This document shows positions 1 to 5,472 of a DNA stretch of 6,108 bases, one piece after another. The stretch is from positions 1-6,108 of the forward strand of contig DBRO01000012.1 in NCBI GenBank assembly GCA_002306005.1, in the 5' to 3' direction. The stretch's first letter is position 1. Every line of letters begins with the position of its first letter. A program made the position numbers and the translations under genes. The DNA is from Ruminococcus sp. UBA1366 (lineage in GTDB: Bacteria > Bacillota > Clostridia > Oscillospirales > Ruminococcaceae). Below the pieces are notes generated by a model. It did no database searches. It had not been told where the DNA came from and was given only the letters and a program-made list of their open reading frames with translations.

Positions 1-52
1 AGCACGCAGACTTGAACCCAGTGCAACGTCCCGTTTGCCGCACCATAATAGA

Positions 53-100
53 AAGCCCGCAAATGCCGGTATAATCGGGGTTTGCGGCTTTTTTATTTTT
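53..100 (+). terminator. Rho-independent terminator of an upstream plus-strand transcript
   Basis: Bases 53-63 (AAGCCCGCAAA) pair with 81-90 (TTTGCGGCTT), giving a ten-pair stem with one bulged C. The loop is about 17 bases and contains a small inner CCG/CGG pairing. The stem is followed at once by a T-rich run (TTTT A TTTTT to position 100). The orientation fits a transcript entering from the left edge. Its gene is outside the window or ends in the first few bases; a TGA at 13-15 is one possible stop, but nothing identifies the gene. Confidence 0.8.
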
Positions 101-188
101 CTGAAAAAGCGGATTTGTACACTATCGCACAGAGCAGACCGTTTTCTGCAAAAGTAATGCAAGCGATGATTCCCATAAGGTTTGTTCC

Positions 189-208
189 AAACCGCTCTGA
201 CGGTTTTT
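189..208 (+). terminator. Short hairpin plus T run, possible weak terminator
   Basis: AAACCG (189-194) pairs perfectly with CGGTTT (201-206) around the loop CTCTGA, and the T run extends to 208. The stem has only six pairs, three of them A-T. It could be a back-up terminator behind the stronger one ending at 100, or the end of a short unseen transcript. It lies just upstream of the promoter of the next gene, so it could shield that promoter from read-through. The stretch 101-188 between the two hairpins holds no gene I can support. Confidence 0.35.
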
Positions 209-216
209 AATGAATC

Positions 217-246
217 TTGCAATATACTTGCACATCTCAGTATAAT
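217..246 (+). promoter_or_regulatory. Sigma-A type promoter for the DapF-like gene
   Basis: A perfect TATAAT -10 box lies at 241-246. TTGCAA at 217-222 matches the TTGACA -35 consensus at four of six positions, with an 18-base spacer. Transcription would start near 252-254, leaving a leader of about 45 bases before the ATG at 298. No operator-like repeat overlaps the boxes, and I see no riboswitch-like structure in the short leader. Confidence 0.65.
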
Positions 247-297
247 ATGGTATTCTAATAGAAAGATTCCTGATTACAGAGAAAAGGGGTGCGATTC

Positions 298-984
298 ATG
301 TGCTATGCGTTTGAAAAATACCGCGTGTTGGGTAAAGATTACTTAATTCTTGATGAAGCCTCCAAACCGCCCAAGCTGGGCGTTGAGTCCCTCCGCTTGA
401 TTTGCACATATGCCGGCGGAAATGTGGAGAGAATCCTTGTTTGTCCGCAAAAGCTGACAGCACAAATGGCGATATATTCCGCTAAAGGCTGGGAGACATT
501 CGCAAACGGTACCGACGTTTGTGCCTGTGCCGTGCATTTGCGATTACAAGGTCGCGTGGAACATTCCAAAGTTCGGCTCCGTTCTCTTGCAGAGGAATTT
601 CTTGTGCAATTTCCTGCACAATCGGGCGATGAAATTCCGGTGCTTATCCAAAGTTTAAACAAAGCAAAATTTCCAGATGCTCGCCTTGAGAAGATTTCCG
701 CCTTGGAGCATCTACCCATTTTCGTTCAGCCGTTGGGAACAACCGTATTGCCGGAGGATTTTTTGCAAAAGCACGCAATGGCTTTCGGCGTAGTTCCGCC
801 GAAAGGCGCACCGATTGATTCGTTTGCCCGCGCAAAGGAAATCTATCTTTATTGCGGCGGTAGTTCCTACATCATGTGGCATGAGGGTTACTTTGAGGAG
901 TATCAGAAGTTTCATGTGCCGGTTGCGCTGGAACAGCAATGGACGGAGGAATTTCAACTGCAAGATTCATCCGACACAAAATAA
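298..984 (+). CDS. Diaminopimelate epimerase-like protein without the active-site motifs
   Basis: This is a 228-residue soluble protein. I chose the ATG at 298 because AGGGG at 285-289 sits eight bases upstream; an in-frame GTG at 289 overlaps that ribosome binding site and is less likely. Residues 5-105 read like the N-terminal half of DapF (from memory of E. coli DapF): YRVLGKDYLILD (8-19) for the MHGLGNDF..VD strand, LRLI...ERILVCP (32-50), and IYSAKGWE...ANG (59-71) followed by HLRLQGR. The substrate-binding Asn of GND is Lys13, and the catalytic Cys of CGNG is absent (Phe68 or Asn70 depending on alignment). No ERGxGETxACGxG motif occurs later. At 228 residues it is shorter than DapF (about 270-280), and only YLYCGGSSYIMW near the C-terminus vaguely resembles a DapF C-terminal strand pair. 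Epimerase activity is therefore unlikely; a binding or regulatory role is inference. It stands alone with its own promoter and terminator. It is certainly a gene; the family assignment is moderate. Confidence 0.75.
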   Translation: MCYAFEKYRVLGKDYLILDEASKPPKLGVESLRLICTYAGGNVERILVCPQKLTAQMAIYSAKGWETFANGTDVCACAVHLRLQGRVEHSKVRLRSLAEEFLVQFPAQSGDEIPVLIQSLNKAKFPDARLEKISALEHLPIFVQPLGTTVLPEDFLQKHAMAFGVVPPKGAPIDSFARAKEIYLYCGGSSYIMWHEGYFEEYQKFHVPVALEQQWTEEFQLQDSSDTK

Positions 985-1023
985 AAAAAGCACGATTCTA
1001 AAAACGTAAGAATCGTGCTTTTT
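985..1023. terminator. Bidirectional rho-independent terminator between convergent genes
   Basis: AAAAAGCACGATTCT (985-999) pairs perfectly with AGAATCGTGCTTTTT (1009-1023), a 15-pair stem with a nine-base loop. The stem ends in A/T runs on both sides, so it gives a T tract in either direction. It begins directly after the TAA of the DapF-like gene (982-984) and ends one base before the stop of the minus-strand membrane protein gene (1025). It is also the only convincing terminator downstream of the glycogen operon. Confidence 0.93.
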
Positions 1024-1024
1024 C

Positions 1025-1378
1025 TCAATAAATCCATGACCAATAAGAAACCTTGGTATCGATTTGCATCAGGCTCATCAGCCAAAAAGGAACGGTGTTG
1101 AACCCTGCCAAGAAAAGATACTTCCTGCTGATTTGCTGTTTTTTTCGCAGCTTTCGGTATGCAATTACCGTTGCTAATGTGAAAACCAGTGTAATCCCGA
1201 ATATTTGTGCCGGCACAAGATAATTTCGTTCAAAGATTAGATATTTCCCCTGAATATAAAATGCGCCATCAATAGTTTGCGCGTAGTATATGCAGAGCCA
1301 AAGCACCCAATATCCCGCCAACAACACAACAAAAACATCGATAATGGTAAAAACAATGCGCTTTGTACTGTTTTTCAT
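1025..1378 (-). CDS. Small three-helix membrane protein, unknown function
   Basis: The product is 117 residues. The reading frame is open further upstream to 1510, but that part lies over the preceding small gene in another frame. The ATG at 1376-1378 has GGGGGC just upstream and starts a typical short basic N-terminus (MKNSTKR), so I take it as the start. There are three hydrophobic segments at about 8-32, 54-73 and 86-104. Basic clusters at 2-7 and in the RKLRKKQQISRK stretch (75-86) predict a cytoplasmic N-terminus and an outside C-terminus. The protein is rich in Tyr, Phe and Trp and ends SYWSWIY. I recognise no family motif. It lies 25 bases after the 60-residue gene and is probably co-transcribed with it, perhaps also with the glycogen genes. 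A link to glycogen metabolism is not shown. Confidence 0.72.
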   Translation of the reverse strand: MKNSTKRIVFTIIDVFVVLLAGYWVLWLCIYYAQTIDGAFYIQGKYLIFERNYLVPAQIFGITLVFTLATVIAYRKLRKKQQISRKYLFLAGFNTVPFWLMSLMQIDTKVSYWSWIY

Positions 1379-1403
1379 CTCTGCCCCCAAAAGCGTTTCG
1401 ATC

Positions 1404-1586
1404 TCAGGATGATTCCCCAGTGTATGGAAGTACGCTGTAATCTTCCCGCTGATAACCGCATTTGCGCGCATACGCGCCGGCATGATATTTGGTTGTGAAC
1501 TTGCGGGCAAGCGATTCAGTTTCCACCGTGCATCGGCTGTTAAAAATATACCCGCCCGTTTTCAGTTTTACGATGAAATATTCCAC
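1404..1586 (-). CDS. Small hypothetical protein (60 residues)
   Basis: It starts at GTG (1584-1586), with AGGGTG (1595-1600) eight bases upstream, and ends at TGA (1404-1406). The product begins MEYFIVKLKTGGYIFNSR and is mixed charged and aromatic. It has no signal peptide, no membrane segment and one cysteine (residue 19). It has no motif I recognise. A ribosome binding site, a full reading frame and tight spacing (41 bases after glgA, 25 bases before the membrane protein gene) support a real gene, but the short length and GTG start leave doubt. The strand pattern (FIVKLKTGGYIF) suggests a small beta-rich domain; that is a guess. Two small proteins side by side could be functional partners. 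Confidence 0.58.
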   Translation of the reverse strand: MEYFIVKLKTGGYIFNSRCTVETESLARKFTTKYHAGAYARKCGYQREDYSVLPYTGESS

Positions 1587-1627
1587 TGTTCACACACCCT
1601 GTCTAAAAATTCTTGCTTTATTATAAT

Positions 1628-3037
1628 TTATATACCTTGATACAATTCCAAATATAATTTTGCGGATTTTTCCCAGCTGAAATCCTGTTTAAGCGCGCGG
1701 TTGACAAGCTTGCCCCACTGCATTCTCTGGTCGTAATACGCCCGCGCCCGCGTTAATGCGCCCAGCATATCGTGCGCATTGTAGGTCTTGAACGTAAATC
1801 CATTTCCATTTTCTCCGCCGGCATCCTTTATGCTGTCACGCAGTCCACCCGTTTCCCGCACAACGGGAATCGTACCATAGCGCAGGGCAATCATTTGTGC
1901 CAGTCCGCACGGTTCGCTCTGCGAAGGCATCAGGAACAAGTCTGCGCCCGCATAAATTCGTTTTGCCAGTTCAGGAATAAACCCAATTTTCACCCCTACC
2001 CTATCCGGATAACGGTAGCGCATTTCATTAAAGAAATCCTCGTAAATTTTTTCTCCTGAGCCGAGAATTGTAAATTTGTAGCCAAGCCGAATAATGTCTT
2101 CAAATACATACTTAATCAAATCCAGTCCCTTGTGCGCGACAAAGCGCGTAACAATGCCGATAACCGGTTCTTTACCCGGCGCAATTTCCATTTCCTCCAG
2201 CAGTTTTGCCTTGCAAACTGCCTTACCGGATTTATCGTTCAAGCTGAAATTCTTCGGAATATAGGGATCAATCTCCGGATTGTTGATGTTCTGGTCAATG
2301 CCGTTGAGAATGCCCGAAAGCTTGAACTGCTTTGGCACAAGCGCGCGGTCCAGTCCGTGTGAGTACCACGGGTCGAGGATTTCCCAAGCATAGCTGGGCG
2401 AAACCGTTGTTACCCGGTCGCTTACTTCAATCGCTGCTTTCATGAAATTCACACAGCCATCGTATTCCAGCAAATCCGTATGGTACAGCGGAATTCCAAG
2501 CAGGTCGCTGATCAGTTCCAGCCCGTATTTGCCCTGATACTGGATATTGTGAATCGTAAACACGGTTTTGATATCCTCATAGCCGGACTGATACCGGTAG
2601 AAAATATCGTAATAAACCGGCACTAGTGCGGTTTGCCAGTCGTTGGCGTTAATCACATCTGGTTTAAAATCAATGTAGTGCAGGAGTTCCAGCACGGCGC
2701 GGGAGAAGAAAATAAAGCGCTCCGCATCGTCATAAAAGCCGTACAATCCGGTTCTGGCGTAATAATATTCATTATCTAAAAGATAATAGGTTACGCCGTT
2801 TGCCACGCCGGTAAACACGCCGCAATACTGGTTACGCCACGCCACGGGAACGGTATAATTCGTAAGATACGTAAGCGATGCACGCAGTTCCGGCTTCATG
2901 GAGCCATACAAAGGAATCACCACGCGGCAATCGTGTCCCAGCGCGTTGATTGCCGCAGGGAGAGAACCTGCAACATCGGCAAGTCCGCCCGAGGCGGCAA
3001 AAGGAATCGCCTCGCTGGCAGTGTAGAGAATATTCAT
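1628..3037 (-). CDS. glgA: Glycogen synthase (ADP-glucose:glycogen glucosyltransferase, GT5)
   Basis: The 469-residue cytoplasmic enzyme transfers glucose from ADP-glucose to the non-reducing end of alpha-1,4-glucan. Its length is normal for bacterial GlgA. The N-terminal GT5 domain starts MNILYTASEA and carries SGGLADVAGSLP (16-27), NANDWQTALVP (130-140) and TIHNIQYQGKYG (161-172). The C-terminal GT-B domain carries TRFVAHKGLDLI, with Arg298 and Lys303 matching the E. coli nucleotide-sugar pair R300/K305, and SEPCGL with Glu375 matching E377. One oddity is that the usual KTGGL motif near the N-terminus reads ASGGL, so the ADP-glucose-binding lysine (E. coli K15) is Ala15. AGAGGG (3046-3051) lies eight bases before the ATG. 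The gene follows glgD after 54 bases, with no terminator between them. Confidence 0.96.
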   Translation of the reverse strand: MNILYTASEAIPFAASGGLADVAGSLPAAINALGHDCRVVIPLYGSMKPELRASLTYLTNYTVPVAWRNQYCGVFTGVANGVTYYLLDNEYYYARTGLYGFYDDAERFIFFSRAVLELLHYIDFKPDVINANDWQTALVPVYYDIFYRYQSGYEDIKTVFTIHNIQYQGKYGLELISDLLGIPLYHTDLLEYDGCVNFMKAAIEVSDRVTTVSPSYAWEILDPWYSHGLDRALVPKQFKLSGILNGIDQNINNPEIDPYIPKNFSLNDKSGKAVCKAKLLEEMEIAPGKEPVIGIVTRFVAHKGLDLIKYVFEDIIRLGYKFTILGSGEKIYEDFFNEMRYRYPDRVGVKIGFIPELAKRIYAGADLFLMPSQSEPCGLAQMIALRYGTIPVVRETGGLRDSIKDAGGENGNGFTFKTYNAHDMLGALTRARAYYDQRMQWGKLVNRALKQDFSWEKSAKLYLELYQGI

Positions 3038-3091
3038 AAAACCAACCCTCTTTCCGGTATTTTTTCTTCCGATCCGAACGGGACGTCCGCG

Positions 3092-4219
3092 TTAAACCAC
3101 GGCACCCTTGGCGACATAAACCGGATAACCATCCGTACCGGTCAGTACTCTTCCGTCCGAAATTTTTACATTCTTATCCGTGATCGTGCAGCAAAGCTCC
3201 GCACCTGTGCCAACATTCGTTCCCTGCATCAAGATGCAATTTTTCACCACTGCACCCTTTGCAATTTTCACACCGCGGAAAATCACAGAATTCTCCACAA
3301 CGCCGTCAATCACGCAGCCATCCGCCACTAGGGAGTGCCGCACATCGCTGTCCAGACCGTACTTGGACGGGGCGTTGTCACTGACTTTTGTGTAAATCGG
3401 CCGCTTCGGCAAAAACAAAAGCTTTGCGTTCTCCGGTTCAATCAATTCCATATTCGCTCGGAAATAGCTTGCCATGCTGTAAATCTTAGAATAGTATTGT
3501 TTGTACTCATACGCACGGATATCCAGTTCCCGAACTTTTGCTTGTAAAATATCACGCTCAAAGCTAAACTGGCTTCTTGCGTTGCAGTCCTGAATCAAAT
3601 CCATGAGCAGATCTTTTTGCATGACATAAACATTCAAGCTGATCGTACAGGAACCACTGACTTCTGGCGAAATCAGCACATCCTTCACTCTGCCGTTTTC
3701 ATCCACGGCAAAAACATTGCTTTCGTGGATTAGTTCCGGCGGAAAGCTCTGTGTGCTGGTTGCCACGGTAATGGCTGCGCCGCTCTTAATATGCGCTTTC
3801 ACAAACGGACGGAAGTCGAAGTTAGAAATCATATCACAATCCGACATAATCACATAATCCGTCAAAGAATTCTGAATAAAGCTTGTTGCGCCATAAAGCG
3901 CTTCAATTCTGCCGCGGTACAAGCCCGTCTGCACATGGCCAAACGGCGGCAGGATATGTAATCCGCCTTTTTTGCGGGATAAATCCCACTCTCTTGCCGA
4001 GCCCAAATGATCCAGCAATGATTGATAATTTGCTTTGGTAATAACGCCCACATCGGAGATACCGCTGTTCACCATGCTCGAAAGCGCAAAATCAATGAGT
4101 CGGTATCTTCCGCCAAACAGCATGGAACCCATCGTTCTTGCTTTGGTCATTTCCGAAATCGTATTGTCGTGCATATTTGCAAAAATCAGACCTAAGACTC
4201 TTCCCATATTGATTTCCAT
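3092..4219 (-). CDS. glgD: GlgD, non-catalytic-type subunit of ADP-glucose pyrophosphorylase
   Basis: The 375-residue protein is a GlgC relative with the same two-part plan: a nucleotidyltransferase domain (about 1-250) and a left-handed beta-helix (about 275-375, imperfect hexapeptides such as VKIAKGAVVKNCIL). Conserved shared pieces include GGRYRLIDFALSSMVNSGI and GGLHILPP. The catalytic signatures are eroded. The N-terminal GGxGxRL loop reads IFANMHDNTISEM, GDHIYK is CDMISN (Asp kept), EKP is missing, and GYWKDVGT is replaced by IYSMASYF. In Firmicutes such as Bacillus, GlgD pairs with GlgC and raises or modulates its activity; I infer the same here. The start at 4219 is favoured by AGGAGGGGG just upstream; Met5 is an alternative. 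The AGGAGG overlaps the TAG stop of glgC, which suggests translational coupling and a fixed subunit ratio. Confidence 0.94.
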   Translation of the reverse strand: MEINMGRVLGLIFANMHDNTISEMTKARTMGSMLFGGRYRLIDFALSSMVNSGISDVGVITKANYQSLLDHLGSAREWDLSRKKGGLHILPPFGHVQTGLYRGRIEALYGATSFIQNSLTDYVIMSDCDMISNFDFRPFVKAHIKSGAAITVATSTQSFPPELIHESNVFAVDENGRVKDVLISPEVSGSCTISLNVYVMQKDLLMDLIQDCNARSQFSFERDILQAKVRELDIRAYEYKQYYSKIYSMASYFRANMELIEPENAKLLFLPKRPIYTKVSDNAPSKYGLDSDVRHSLVADGCVIDGVVENSVIFRGVKIAKGAVVKNCILMQGTNVGTGAELCCTITDKNVKISDGRVLTGTDGYPVYVAKGAVV

Positions 4220-4229
4220 ATTCGTTCCC

Positions 4230-4236
4230 CCTCCTA
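4230..4236 (-). promoter_or_regulatory. glgD ribosome binding site overlapping the glgC stop
   Basis: On the minus strand the glgC stop TAG (4236-4234) shares two bases with AGGAGG (4235-4230), which precedes the glgD ATG by ten bases (seven if the whole G run is counted). Ribosomes finishing glgC would uncover or directly re-use this site, which fits coupled synthesis of the two partner subunits. Confidence 0.8.
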
Positions 4237-5439
4237 CTTGATATCTTCTGAAATAATTTTCTTGGGCGGAACAACAGAACCCTCGGAAATATCGAGATTA
4301 TGCCCAATCACGGCAATGCCCCACTCGTCCTTGTTGTCAATCGTTTCCGGACGTGCACCGATATGCGCGCCCTCACCGATGACAGAATTTTCACCCACAA
4401 TTGCGTATTCCACAACAGCACCACTGCAAATCGTGCAGCCGGGCATCAAAATAGAATCCGTTACCACCGCATCTTTTTCAATCTTTACGCCGTCAGAAAT
4501 CATAGAGAACTCCACCATTCCGTCAATAAAGCAGCCTTCCGTCACCATGGAATTCTGGATTTTCGCGTTTTTGCCAATGTTCTGCGGGGGGAAAACCGGA
4601 TTACGCGAGTAGATTTTCCACGCAGGATCGTACAAGTCAATCGGAATATTCGGGTTAATCAGATCCATATTTGCTTCCCAGAGGCTGTCGATGGTTCCAA
4701 CGTCCTTCCAGTAGCCGTCAAAGCGGTATGCGTACACGCGCTCGTTGTTTTCCAGCAGTGCGGGAATGATATTGTTGCCGAAATCCTTTGTGGCATCGGC
4801 ATCGTTTTCGTTCTCGATTAAGTACTTTTTCAGCTTGGCATAGCTGAACACATAAATACCCATGGAAGCCAATGTACTGCGGGGATTCTTCGGCTTTTCC
4901 TCAAAATCATAGATTTTATCGTCATCGTTTGCCAGCATAATGCCAAAACGCGACGCTTCTTCCAGTTCCACATCAATGACTGCAATGGTGCAGGCACAGT
5001 CGTGTTCCTTGTGGAAATTTAGCATTTTGGAATAATCCATCTTGTAGATATGATCGCCGGAAAGGATGATGACATATTCCGGATCATAGCGTTCAATAAA
5101 GCTCAGATTCTGATAAATCGCGTTTGCTGTGCCGGAATACCACTGTGCGCCGGAAGCCTTCTGGTACGGCGGCAAGACATGTACACCGCCGTGCAAGCGG
5201 TCAAGGTCCCACGGCTGACCGTCCCCGATATATTCGTTGAGCACCAACGGCTGGTACTGGGTTAAAACACCTACCGTATCAATACCGGAGTTCACGCAGT
5301 TGGAAAGCGGAAAATCAATGATACGGTATTTTGCGCCGTATGGGACGGCGGGTTTTGCCACGCTTTGTGTCAGCGCGTACAGGCGGCTGCCCTGCCCGCC
5401 GGCAAGGAGCATCGCCACACATTCCTTTTTGTTATACAT
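4234..5439 (-). CDS. glgC: Glucose-1-phosphate adenylyltransferase (ADP-glucose pyrophosphorylase), catalytic subunit
   Basis: The 401-residue enzyme makes ADP-glucose from ATP and glucose-1-phosphate, the committed step of bacterial glycogen synthesis. All catalytic signatures are present: AGGQGSRL (13-20) with AKPAVPYG (28-35), [15 protein letters not shown] (39-53), [11 protein letters not shown] (126-136) with Asp129 matching the catalytic Asp of the family, FEEKP (179-183) with the glucose-1-phosphate-binding Lys182, and [10 protein letters not shown] (240-249). A left-handed beta-helix of hexapeptide-like repeats fills about 290-385. GGAGGG (5448-5453) is eight bases before the ATG. The gene lies 33 bases after glgB and 14 bases before glgD. 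The length is in the usual range for Gram-positive GlgC. Together with GlgD it probably forms a mixed oligomer. Confidence 0.97.
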   Translation of the reverse strand: MYNKKECVAMLLAGGQGSRLYALTQSVAKPAVPYGAKYRIIDFPLSNCVNSGIDTVGVLTQYQPLVLNEYIGDGQPWDLDRLHGGVHVLPPYQKASGAQWYSGTANAIYQNLSFIERYDPEYVIILSGDHIYKMDYSKMLNFHKEHDCACTIAVIDVELEEASRFGIMLANDDDKIYDFEEKPKNPRSTLASMGIYVFSYAKLKKYLIENENDADATKDFGNNIIPALLENNERVYAYRFDGYWKDVGTIDSLWEANMDLINPNIPIDLYDPAWKIYSRNPVFPPQNIGKNAKIQNSMVTEGCFIDGMVEFSMISDGVKIEKDAVVTDSILMPGCTICSGAVVEYAIVGENSVIGEGAHIGARPETIDNKDEWGIAVIGHNLDISEGSVVPPKKIISEDIK

Positions 5440-5455
5440 TCTATATTCCCTCCAT

Positions 5456-5470
5456 CGCGGATGTACCGCG
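5456..5470 (-). promoter_or_regulatory. GC-rich hairpin between glgB and the glgC ribosome binding site
   Basis: CGCGG (5456-5460) pairs perfectly with CCGCG (5466-5470) around a five-base loop. The hairpin lies two bases from the glgC GGAGGG and two bases from the glgB stop. There is no T run, so it is not a terminator. It could protect mRNA ends after processing or tune glgC translation. The stem is short, so it may be chance. Confidence 0.3.
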
Positions 5471-5472
5471 GT

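Noticed and set aside
1..50. Possible tRNA fragment on the minus strand: the complement of 1-20 reads GGGTTCAAGTCTGC, like a T loop.
   Set aside because: The flanking bases do not form a five-pair T stem, and no D or anticodon arm can be built in the following bases. At most it is a chance match or a degraded tRNA-like remnant. No upstream gene end could be identified either.
157..210. Small plus-strand reading frame of 17 codons ending in the 189-208 hairpin.
   Set aside because: There is no ribosome binding site at a good distance, no known leader-peptide pattern (no codon run for one amino acid), and the promoter of the next gene lies downstream of it.
289..297. GTG start three codons earlier for the DapF-like gene.
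   Set aside because: The GTG overlaps the AGGGG ribosome binding site that is ideally placed for the ATG at 298, and no other site precedes the GTG.
1379..1510. Longer N-terminus (44 extra residues) for the membrane protein.
   Set aside because: It overlaps the 60-residue gene in another frame, is polar with no fit to the membrane protein, and the internal ATG at 1378 has its own ribosome binding site and a standard basic N-terminus.
1404..1586. The 60-residue and 117-residue genes as one gene split by a frameshift.
   Set aside because: The first ends in a stop, followed by a G-rich ribosome binding site and a natural start, and the two products differ in character (soluble versus membrane). 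Two genes is the simpler reading.
3038..3091. Terminator or promoter between glgD and glgA.
   Set aside because: Only short palindromes such as GGACGTCC are present, with no stem followed by a T run on the minus strand and no -35/-10 pair of good quality.
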